This document shows, piece after piece, positions 42,043 through 53,100 of a stretch of DNA of 64,000 nt; position 1 is the stretch's first letter, and every line of letters begins with the position of its first letter. The DNA is taken from NCBI GenBank assembly GCA_963580455.1, contig OY756960.1, positions 25,231,238 to 25,295,237 on the forward strand, read 5' to 3'. The translations under genes were made by a program, and so were the position numbers. The notes under the pieces are model-generated. The model made no database searches. It saw nothing but the letters and a program-made list of their open reading frames with translations, and was not told the DNA's origin. This DNA comes from Euonymus europaeus. Taxonomy: Eukaryota > Streptophyta > Magnoliopsida > Celastrales > Celastraceae.

Positions 42043-43061
42043 GTATAAATTTTAATAATATAATAGAGTCATTGTTTTCACTGTAGACCAAACCACAACC
42101 AGGCAGTTTTTTGCCCTTTCCCGTTTCACACATTTTGTGTGGTATCTTTTCTGTTATTTCAATTTTTTGGGATCACTTTTTTATTCTCGAAAGATATATA
42201 TCCAATCAGAGATATCAATAAAATTCTCCAGATTCTTTCCAAAACTGATTCATATCCAAATCTCTCAGACCCAAACGTTATAATGTTTGGGTAGAATTTG
42301 AAGATAAAGTTTGGATGATTGGATAAGCTACAAGTGCTGTACTTTGACTGAACAGCTCATTTTACTCTTTCATTCAAATTGTCCCAAGTTGACGCTAACT
42401 CATCCAAAATAAAACTCTCGTTCACAGTTGGGTTCTCAATAACTTCTTGCTTAATTCGCTGAGTCATGCATTATTTATGCGGTCTAATTTCTTTTCGTTA
42501 TACATAATATTTTGCCTTAATCTTTCTTTAAACATCCCAATTATTGATTAATATGTTAGAGGATGAAAGAGAAACAAATCTCGTGTACATAATTATTGAT
42601 TACTATGTTAGAGGATAAAAGATAAACAATTCTCGTGGATATAATTGCCGTATTTGATGGAGTAAAAAGGGATAAGATATAAGCAAATCTCATCCCACAT
42701 TAAATATATCGTTAGGAATATGTTAAAATTTTATATTAATAACATAAACACACCAGTCAAAGAGATAAAGAGATGAGGTTCGTTGACTTAATATTATTTG
42801 AGGGAAAAAAAACAATGTTCTTTGATTCAAGCCAAACCATGACTAGGCATTGTTGAAAAAATTATTTTTTTATTAAAAAATATAAATTCATCCTATGTTT
42901 GTTTGATTTATTGGTTTTTTTAATAGTTTATACCAAAAAAACAGACGAAAACAATCCTGCATGTAAAGTCAGCGTCGCCACATGCGACTAAAAAAGTTAA
43001 TTGAATTTGAATATCCGCCTCTGACAGAACTTTGGGTCTAAAACTTTTAGAGGGGCGGTCA

Positions 43062-43415
43062 GAGCAATCGCAATGGCGATATTTCTCATTCCTCTAATTT
43101 ATGTTATATAAAAAATTAAATCGCATATTCGTTAACATCATCAAAATATTTGTACAGTCACAACACTAAAACACAAATTTTTTTACATTTTTTATATTTT
43201 TTATTAACAAAACATCTATTTTTTTTAATTCATCCGTCCATTTCCTAACAAAATTATACTAAAATCAATACTGAATCCCATATTTTTTTATAAAAGCTAA
43301 AGTCATATACTCATCCACGTCATCAAAAACACATTTTCCAATATAACCACGTCATCAAAAACACACATTCTCATATATTATCCATTTCTCCTAAAATTAC
43401 ACCAATGCAATTGAC
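43062..43415. mobile_element. Candidate MITE with CAATCGCAATGG / CCAATGCAATTG ends
   Basis: The left end AGAGCAATCGCAATGGCG and the right end, read inward, AGTCAATTGCATTGGTG are imperfect inverted repeats. The core is AT-rich and non-coding. Ends of the GAGCATCCRCAATGG kind are common in plant MITEs. No clean TSD was found, so class and exact borders are open. Confidence 0.45.
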
Positions 43416-43466
43416 TTTGAATCAATAAAAAAAGAATAATTTGGAATCTTTGTAAAAACGAAACTA

Positions 43467-43700
43467 CTCCCTCCGTCCCATTTTAATTGTCATTTATTCC
43501 TTTTTGGGATGTCCCAAAATGCATGTCCATTTCAATTAATGAAAGCTATTTTTTTTCATTTTACCCTTATTTATACCTTTAACTTGAAAAGATCAACAGT
43601 TAACTCAACAATCACGCACATTATAAATAAGAGTATAAATGAAATATTTTCTTAAACTGTGTGAAAAAGTGAGGGGACGATTAAAATAGAACGGAGGGAA
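43467..43700. mobile_element. Stowaway MITE (234 bp)
   Basis: It starts CTCCCTCCGTCCCATTTTAA and ends in the inverse, ATTAAAATAGAACGGAGGGAA. TA lies immediately outside both ends (43465-43466 and 43701-43702). CTCCCTCCGT ends with a TA target are the Stowaway (Tc1/mariner-derived) signature. There is no coding capacity. Confidence 0.88.
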
Positions 43701-44721
43701 TATAATTTTTTTCTTTTTAAAAAAAATAAAGATTATAAGGTGTTTTAATGCATTTATAGCATGGTCCACTGTGGACCCCAAGCACTTGACATTATTGGAG
43801 GTCCACTAATGATCACTTGACAAAGTAAAATGGAAGTGTGAACGTCTTTATTAGCAAATTTGTCCTTTCGTTTTATCGTGGATGTGATCTCTTAGCATTT
43901 ATTTTGTGAGATTTGGGTCTACCTGTACAGTACAATGCTTGTATTTCAATCGAATTTCTAATGAGCAAATATGATTGGTTCCATTTTCAAGGACTTGCAC
44001 GTCACTGGGGGAAAATTGATGTGGTCATTAAACGAGTACTCTTTATATTCCACTTGCAAATGTGCTTCTACTTAATCTAATTAAACAAAGACTTGTTGCA
44101 CTCGTTTTTTTTCTCTTCCTTTGTCGATTAAACTTAAGAAAAATAAAGATTCCTAAAATTGAGTCAATAATAGGCAATATTACTTCAATGTTCCACTAGA
44201 AAGCTGAATTGGTGCAATATATTTTACCATTTATGTAAATGTAGGACCTATAAAAATGGAGACCAAATTAGGGGGAAAAAAATTAAATTATTTGTTTTGC
44301 AATGGTAGTTTTTTCGGTTAATAAGAACTTTATACGTTTATATCATTGTAGGATTGATGTTGGTACACAAATATCAAAATGAGAACAAGTGCTTGAAACA
44401 AAAACAAATATCCCCGTTGAACTTGCTTGCTTTAGTAGGACAAGAAATGATGACACTGAACAAAAGGCTTGCAAAACCACAATTTTTAATTTTTATTTTT
44501 TAGGAGGGAAGGGGACCATTGGGTTCTTTCTAAGCTGCATAATTAAGATGAGAGAATAACTTTTCTTCTTTTGCAAAATGAACAAAACTGCCCTCCCTTA
44601 TTTTCCTAGCTCTTGATCAAGTAGTCTTGAAAGAAAGGGGGAAAAAAACAAAACATTGAAACTGAACTCCAATTCCAAATATAGGTCAATTCATGTCATT
44701 CTGATTGGGAAATAGGGTAGC

Positions 44722-46203
44722 TCAAGGCCCAGATATCAACTCCAGGAATGTTTCAAAATCTTTTGCTGCACCACCATTAGGTGCAGCAGCCTCTACTGCA
44801 ACCTCTTTGAGTGACTTCATTTTCTCTCTCATTTCCTTCCCTTCTTCACGTCCCAATATGATTTCAAAGCACTCAAGCACTCCACTCTTTGTAAGCACAT
44901 CACCTTCAACTCTCAACCCAATCCCCCACACATCCTGTGCCATTGTTGCATTCATGAACTGCTCACCCCAGAATGGCCTACATATCAATGGAACACCACC
45001 ACCAACACTTTCAAACATGGATTGGTATCCGCAGTGTGTGATATGCACACCGGTTGATGGGTGTGATAACACTTGGGTTTGTGGCGCCCATGGCACCACC
45101 TTCCCCTGCATGCTAGTCTTCTCTACAAACCCTTCAGGCAATAAGCTACTGATTTCATCTCTAAGAGACCAAAGAAATGGGATGCCACTCTCTTCAAGAG
45201 CTTCTGCTAATGCCACCACCTCGTTACCGGGCAATTTTGCTGCGGTCCCAAAGCTAATATATGCAATAGACATGGCCTTTTGCCTGTCGAGCCATGACAG
45301 ACACCCTGTTGAGTCTGAGTCTGAGCCTGAGGGAGGCAGTGGCGGTGGTGGCAGCGATAAGGAGAGGAAACCCACGTAGAGCAATCGTTGAAATTTGGAT
45401 TTTAGATCAGTTGTGAGGAGGGGGTCGGTTATTTCTTCATAGGAGATTAGGAGAATAGCACTAACCCTAGGAATCAAATTAATGAGTTTATGTAGCATAC
45501 GATAAAAGAGCGGTGGTGAATCAGAACCCAAGACTAGTTGCTCTCGAAAATCTGCATCACGCAATACAGACAGTCCTGGTAAATCCAAGGCTTGGTCCTG
45601 TGGCTTTGAAGCACCATTTCCATTATCATGATCAGTGGGACTATCAACTCTACCAAGTCTACAACTATTGTTGTAGAATTGGCATATGATATCAGTGTAA
45701 ATGTGGGCAGAGAGGCAATGGGGTGAAGCTACCCATAAAGTCACCCATGGGATATGCAATTCCTCAGCCATCTCGCCAGCAAATGTCAAGAAGGCATCCG
45801 TCAACAAGCAGCAGATAGGCGTACCTGTCTCGGCCACAGTCGCTTCTATAGCACGTTTGAAGTTGTCAGGTGTTGCCTTAATGAAGAGCTCCAATTCATC
45901 TTGCAGGTTGCCTGAGAAGGGATGATCATCCTCTGGGATGCCATCAGCTACGTTGCAGACTTTTATGTTCAGTGGGAGGTTTGTCTTTAATGCTGCAGAA
46001 AAGAGAGTGTTGTTGGATTTCTCTGTGCTGAAAAAGGAAAACTGCAGATTTGGAGATGCCCTTGCTGCCGCCTTATACACCAAATTAAGGAGAGTTCGAG
46101 GGTGAGAGGCAAATGGGAATGCAAGAACAGCAATGTGACGCTTTTCTGAACTCTCTGTCATTACTGGCACCAAAGAATTCTCACTAAGATCATCACTACC
46201 CAT
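44722..46203 (-). CDS. Family 1 UDP-glycosyltransferase, UGT78-like (493 aa, single exon)
   Basis: Transfers sugar from a UDP-sugar to a small acceptor in the cytosol; UGT78 relatives act on flavonols and anthocyanidins. The catalytic-type His34 lies in FASHPRTLL and the activating Asp136 in CLLTDAFLTF. The 44-residue PSPG box runs from Trp372 (WAPQTQVLSH) to Gln415 (FWGEQ). Inside the box the usual HCGWNS is HCGYQS (Tyr393, Gln394), a rare change at the sugar-nucleotide site. Residues 280-300 carry a Pro/Ser-rich insert. MTESSEKRH at Met15 is a second possible start and would fit the family length better. The intron found in many UGT78 genes is absent. Acceptor and activity cannot be told from sequence. 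Confidence 0.9.
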   Translation of the reverse strand: MGSDDLSENSLVPVMTESSEKRHIAVLAFPFASHPRTLLNLVYKAAARASPNLQFSFFSTEKSNNTLFSAALKTNLPLNIKVCNVADGIPEDDHPFSGNLQDELELFIKATPDNFKRAIEATVAETGTPICCLLTDAFLTFAGEMAEELHIPWVTLWVASPHCLSAHIYTDIICQFYNNSCRLGRVDSPTDHDNGNGASKPQDQALDLPGLSVLRDADFREQLVLGSDSPPLFYRMLHKLINLIPRVSAILLISYEEITDPLLTTDLKSKFQRLLYVGFLSLSLPPPPLPPSGSDSDSTGCLSWLDRQKAMSIAYISFGTAAKLPGNEVVALAEALEESGIPFLWSLRDEISSLLPEGFVEKTSMQGKVVPWAPQTQVLSHPSTGVHITHCGYQSMFESVGGGVPLICRPFWGEQFMNATMAQDVWGIGLRVEGDVLTKSGVLECFEIILGREEGKEMREKMKSLKEVAVEAAAPNGGAAKDFETFLELISGP

Positions 46204-47156
46204 CCCAAAACACTATCAGACAACCAAAGGAAGAGAAACTTACATAATGCTTCAAGGAGGACAAACTTAGGAACGGTCATACATTAAAAGTTGCAGATGG
46301 GGGTTTTGAGTAGAACTCATTCATCACAAAGAACAGTTAATAATGTGATGTAATTGCATTTATAAATGAAGACTGTTACTTGATTGCATTTAAAATAAAA
46401 TATTGTGTCAACACCTTTGAACAACATTACCACCTTGATGGCAGGCAGCATACTTCAGTTGTCTAAAACATTTTGCCTAATAAATTAGGTAAACAAAAAG
46501 GTATCAGAAAAAATAGTAGAGAATGCAAATTCAACAATATCATAAATAATTGAATTAGAAAAGCTAAAAATGGTTTCAACTAGAAATAAGCAAACTAGAA
46601 CTTAATAAAGTAAAAAGGGGGAAATAACATTTTATTGAATATTGTCAAAATGATCAGAATTTCCACTCAAGGTCCAGTGCCTACTAGTTTGTACACACCA
46701 GGTCTCCAAGAAGACATACATGCTGTATGTACCAAGACAAAAGAATAATGAGGAGGACAAACAAACCAAGGCACAAGCCCCTCCATGCAAATCAGTAGCC
46801 ACTGAAGCAGTTTACTGGAAACTATAAGATCCTTTCTAAAGAAACACTTAACCCATTTTCATATACACCTATTTACAGAGGGAGAAAACAATTAAGAAAA
46901 GCAAAGGGTCAAAGATTCTATCACCTGAACTCTCCGCCAAATTTTTTATGACTAATTAGGGAGCATCAAATGCACCTTCATGAAATAAAAATAGCATAAG
47001 AGCAATTTCTGGGGCTTGCACCTTGCCTTGCATTCTCTGCCTTGATTCTGAAATTTATGGCCCCTAACTGCCCAACTGTGCCGAAAGTCAATCCCACTGA
47101 GGACCCCACCATTGAAAGGCTCCGAAAAACTGGATATGCCCAAGACAGTAGTTCCT
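46204..47156. other. UGT promoter and PKG-type gene 3' flank
   Basis: No gene was seen. A TATA-like CATTTATAAATG lies near 46360, about 155 bp upstream of the UGT start. The stretch near 46.9-47.15 kb is probably the 3' UTR of the minus-strand PKG-type gene. Confidence 0.45.
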
Positions 47157-50100
47157 CTACCAGTCATCAAACCATTCAGGAACACCGAGGTCTTCCACCT
47201 CCCTTGATGGGGAAGCTAGAGGACCGGCACATTCTTCTAAATGGCTCTCCGAACGTTGAGTAACACGGAAAATTATCTCATGAGGAACAGGCAAACTACA
47301 ATCTCTGATTCCATTCCAGTCCACACTGTGAAACCATGGATGACTTTTAACAGAATCAGGGCCTTGGCTTCCAAGTCTCGTACCTTCGTCAACTTCAAGT
47401 AACTGGAAGAGAAAAAAAATCAAACATGACACTAAGAATGTGATGTGTCTTTGCAAGCCAAATTGGAGGGAGCACGATTGTTAGAAATTGACCATGTAAG
47501 ACTAAAGATACCTTGCTGATGAGATCTGCAGCTTCAGTGCTTAAAGACTCCGTAAGATTCAACTGCCCTTTTGCAATCTTGACAAATGTATCGAACTCAC
47601 TCTCTCTCCATGATCCAAAAGGCATTTCACCTTTTAGCATATAATAAATCAAAACCCCAAGTGCCCACCTGCACAAATTTACATAAAAGTTGGTGCTCTG
47701 CAAATATACCAAATACAGATAAATGCACACCCGGACCACACTCAGAGAGAGAGAGACACAGGGAGAGTGAAGGAAAATTTGAAACAAGAAACCTCATAAT
47801 AGACACATGAATTACATGTTAAGGCCAATGAGCATTTTCCAGCTATGAACTCTCCATAATATCTTTCTTTTCCCCCTTAGAATGGAATGGAATTTTTTGT
47901 AAGAGTGCCGCCAAACTACGTGGTATCTTCTAGTTTATCTTTTCCAATTTTGTGCGTTATCTGAATAATTGTTGCTTTTGTGCTTCCTTTATTCTGTTTT
48001 TTTTAAATATTTTTTTCCCACCCAAAAGAAGAACAAAATGCTCACAAACCATTAACATAAAATCTAGCAGACACAGTCACGTGCTCAAAGTTTCTACATC
48101 TGTCACACACCGTTAGAGCATATTAGTATAAAAATATTTCTTTGGAAAGAAAAGTCTGCTGCTTAAATCAGGACTTAAAATTGTCATCCTTCCCCAATTT
48201 GATACATCACTTATCTCACAACTTGCAATGACCAAGACATTTCCTGTATATCACATCCATGTAAAGATGAGAGTAACAAAATTTCATAGATAGAAAATTA
48301 TTCAAATTAGAAAAGTATGTTTATTAAATCTTAAGTTTCAAATATTTGCTGACCTATGACATTTATCCTTTCAACATGCAGAATGTATACATTGTGATGA
48401 TAAATGGCAGGCTTTACTTTGTGAAAGTACTAAATCACTCAGTTGAGAGCCATGACAAATGATTCTTAACAAATGCTTTATACGCATTCCCATCAAATTT
48501 CATACAAACTCAGATATATGTTGAGCAAATCCATATGTTTCCCCCAATGGCTGCAAATAAATTGAATAATACATTTGACCTATGAAAATGTCAGACTTAA
48601 GGAGGTTCCAAAAGCATTATTCTAAATCTTATGATTCCATATACTTTCGCTTTTAGGAAGTTCTGACTCTTGGATTTTAATTTTGTAAGATATCATATCA
48701 TTATGTTGGTTTAGAGTGGACAAAGGAAAGCTCTAACTGGCAGAAAATTAACCACGTCTACACCACTAAATAAAGCATTTATTGAAGTAAAAGAAACATT
48801 AAAATAGGGTCAGCATGACAGATGTAGTACCAATCTGCAAGAAGACCATGGCCATTTCCCTGGACTATCTCTGGAGCTAATGAGTCTGTCATTCCGCATA
48901 TTGTAAATGTTCTCTCACCAGATAATTTCTTTGCAAATCTGAAGTCTACCAGCTAGAAGAGAGCACACGAAAGAAAAGATAAACAAATAAGATTACACAC
49001 CCTCCTCTCGTTTCTGGCTAAAAGAGAATAAAACTATGCACTTCTAAACACGCATTGCATTGATTCAGATAAAACTATGAGCAAAATGGATGACAAAGGA
49101 CACTACCCACCAACCTGTAAATGACCTGTTTGGTCCAGCATCAAAACATCAGGAGAAATGCCTCTGTAAAGAATACCATTCTGAAATTCAAATGGAAAAG
49201 AAATTTAAAAAGAAGAAAAATCTAATAATTAGCAACACAATAAATTCAACAAACAGAAAAAAGAGGATAAGCAAATTGTTAGAGTCTGACCTTGTGCAAA
49301 TCTTCTAAGGCAATAACCACAAACGCAGTACAAAATCTTGCAGATGGCTCATCAAGTGGAGTACGAAGTATAGAAGCCAAAGGGCAAGCAAGGCGGGTTT
49401 TAAGCAGTATGGCAGCATGAATTTGATCAGCACAAGTGCCTAGAACCTCTGGTACACAAGCATGAGAGCTCACACTCTTCATCAGATTCTTCTCTTTTAA
49501 GACTTGGGCTTCTTTCCCCAATTTCTTGACCCTCTGCTTTGAAAACCTTTTCAAACTAAGCATATTTTCTGACACGTCAAATAAGAATCAAAAGAAACAT
49601 TGTCTCAGCTTTGAAAAATATCACATTTTCACTACAGCATTACCATGCATCACAAGCGACAAGGCTATCTCCAAAGCAAGGATAAATAATCAGACAAAAT
49701 CATATATCTTACAAAATATTTCAGTAGCTTATCAAAAAAAAAAAACACATATTTAGAATTGTGCTTGTTCTTTCTCACAAAATAAGCCACCCAAGCAAAA
49801 ACTCCTAACTGCATTGGCAAAAAATAAGTAAAAAGAAGATAAAGCAATACAAAAATAACACAATCATGACATAAAGGGAGAGCAACCTGAATCTTTCAAA
49901 AGCACAAGCCCAATCTCGCTGCAATCAGTTGAATATAAGCATGTCTTCCACTCCTAGACAGACAATACTATTAGTTCATTTAAAAAAAGTTTCATTTAGA
50001 AACGAGCTCCAGGAAACACAACTAGGAACTAGACTCAACACCCTTACCAGATCTGAGAGGTGTACTTTGTCATGAGTAGATATATCAGTACTGCCAGCAC

Positions 50101-53100
50101 ATTCAATTTGAAGGACTGGACCATTTGATCTAAATGGTATCAAAGAGCAAAATCAGCAATATGAAACAATTTTGATCAAAACAATAAAAGTATAACAAAA
50201 AGTTGTCAGTTTCAATAACAAATACAAATATTGCATGTTATCTGTGTAAAGCAAAGGTTAGATAATCAAAAGATCAGGCACAATCTAAAGTTATTAGCAT
50301 ACTTCTGACTATAAAAATTCTTTTTCATTCAAAAAAAAAATTATTTATTTATCCATTTGAAGAAAAAGAAAAACATACTTCTGATCATCCTGTAAAACCT
50401 TTGCCAGTGGGCCAACAGCTGAATCAAACTTGTCCTTCGTTAAAACAGCACATACGACATCACCCACAGCAACTGCATTGAAATAAGTAATCTGTTCACC
50501 AAGGAGTGCCCATTCACCAAAATAGCTACCCTCTGTTTTCTCCAATGAGAGCTTATCATTGACCTGTGGATGATCATCATCTCCCTGATTCTCTGACTTG
50601 AGGCTGCAGATATTAGGACTACTAAGAAGTTCTGCATTGAAAGTGATTCTCACGTGTCCTTTCTGGATTAGGTATAATCCAAAAACTCCCTCATTCTGAA
50701 AATGTATGCGAATACCATAAGAAAGGTGAAACCGATTAAAAGCAGCACATTAATTAACAGAGCAACATTACCCAATCAACTATTGTCTGCCCATCTGAGT
50801 AAGAAACTTCAGAAAGATAATCAGCGATGCGACTCAACTGCAAGATTGTCAACCTCGAGAGAAGATCCACCGTCCGAAGCAACTTAAGGGATGACAGATT
50901 CAAAAACTCGGACATTAAAATTCCACGAAAATCTTCTCTTTTTAAGGCCCACAAAGTACCATGAGTCACAGCACGAACAGAGGCCTGGAGTGGCTTATTG
51001 TACCTGAAGGGTCATATAAACCAATGAAAACCAATGTAAAATGTACTCACAATTGAACCAGATGAAATATTTTCATTGACCATCTTCTGTTGCCTCGTAA
51101 CTGGTCTAGAACAAGAATACAAGATGAAATATTTTCTGTAATAGGGCTTTATGCCTTCAAGGCTGAGCTTATGGCATGGAATAATCTGTCCAACCTTAGC
51201 GCACAAAAGAAGAATTTGCAGCTGTTTCCTATGGCTTTTGTTTCTGTTCTTGATGAGAGTATTTGTTCCAATACAAAGCTTCAGTGCTCTAGTAACAATC
51301 TTCTTGAGGCTATATTTATTGCCACCTCATAACCTTGCTTGGTGGCTTATGAATAAAATTATTTTCCAACCAAAAAAAAAAATCAATTTTCTAATGAAGA
51401 ACACAATTCGCCAATTATGGGATAGCTTATTTCTTCTATTAGGGTCAAGCATCAACAACCAATTTTCCTCATGTAGACCATCAGAACAGTAATAATAGTT
51501 AAAACTCACATTAGTGCAAGCTCTCCAAAAGATGATAACTTCTCTGCTGTATACAGCTGCAAAACCTTGGGCACGTCTCCATTTTGTTCTTCCTGCACGA
51601 AAGTAGGCAGTGAGAAATAAATATCAAAGGGAAAGAGTACAAAAAACAACAGTTATGCATTAACTAGAGATGACTCTTCCAACCGGAGGTCCAACAGATA
51701 TCATTAATGATGGGAAAACATTAATAGTGGTTAATAATAAAATCATTACAAATTAAATAGAGCACTGCAAACATCCAGGAAAGGAAGCTATAATCCTGAA
51801 AGGACAGATGAAAAGGCCATCTTAATTGAGCATAAAAGACCAACCTGGATTGCGAAAACCTCAAATTCTCCACTGCCGACAACGTAGAAGCAATCACCTT
51901 CAGCACCCTGCCAGATAGAGAATAGCATTTAGGTTGTTCATCATAATAAGTTTCCTTAAATTCATATTTAATAAGAATAGTCCCTTCAGTTTTTTGTGCA
52001 ATCCAGAGGTTGACAAGCACAGTTTAGCATGGAGAAGGGATTCATGACAATAATAAGCCATGGCATGTATGAGAAAGACTGCAAATGGCTAGAGATTTGA
52101 AAGTGCGGAAAGAGTCCACGAAGCCACATTAGACCCCACCCAGCTGTTCAAAAGATACTAAAAATTAAACAAGACCTGCTTTTTCTACATTGCAAAATGG
52201 GCGAGGGGAAGAAAAGGGTCCCAAGAGGTGTTTACAGCACCATCTCATAGAACAGGAAACTTGTTCCTTTTGAATGGGTGACGTGTGACCACTGCTTGAT
52301 GAAGAAAGTATAGAGGTGCAAGTACTACTTTTTTTCATACACATAGAGCAAAGAAGTAAGAATATAAGATTTGCTATTAGTCTCATGTATAGCATTTGTA
52401 CCCTAACGTTATTCTAAGTCCAAATATGTTCTTCAGCCATTTCCAATTTTGAAGAGCATCTATGACCAATATGTATTTAGAGGACATCAGAGATAGAATT
52501 AAAGAATTGAGTTGAGAAATATCCACAACAGTGAAGGAGGCCAAATATATAAACAAAATGGGGGATGGGGCTAACCTGTTTAACAACAACATCTCCTGCC
52601 TGGACTTCAACTCTTTGCATGCAATCCAACAAAACATGACACTGAGAATCACTAAGCTTTCTGAAGAGGAAATGGTCACGCAATGCCCGCTCAATGTGTG
52701 CCTGTAGCACATGATCAAACAAGAACTTGAAAACAGTTTGAAACACTTATTTTCTCAAATAAAATTTGAATCCATTGGAAAAGTTAATTGACAGAATGTT
52801 AACCTCTTCTTCCCAAGTCTTCCTATGAGCTGGAGATGGAGGAGCCCAAACTTGTCCATTTTCTAGTGAGCTCTCAATGGCCCGAAGTCGTGCCCGTGAC
52901 AAATCATGCCTTACACGATGGTTTCTAGAACTCCACCTATATGATGCAGGAGATTCAGAACCTGTCAACTCAACAACTTGAGGAATCGTTGATCGTGGAA
53001 CAGCACCAAGACCTGTTGACTGACAGACAGCAGTCTGATACACACAACAATCAGTGAAAAACAAATAGAAGGCAATGCAATTCAATGGAAATAGAAAAAC

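Larger units (their letters stand above)
42050..44721. other. Gene-free region between STP14 and UGT genes
   Basis: AT-rich DNA with no coding exon recognised. It contains two MITE-like elements (43062-43415 and 43467-43700) directly next to each other. Confidence 0.6.

Noticed and set aside
44705..45379. 224-codon plus-strand frame over the UGT gene
   Set aside because: Antisense shadow of the UGT, low-complexity Ser/Pro/Gly composition.
51090..51492. Plus-strand open frames in PKG intron 6 as a real gene
   Set aside because: Short and without a start context or family match; better explained as a retroposed or intronic remnant.
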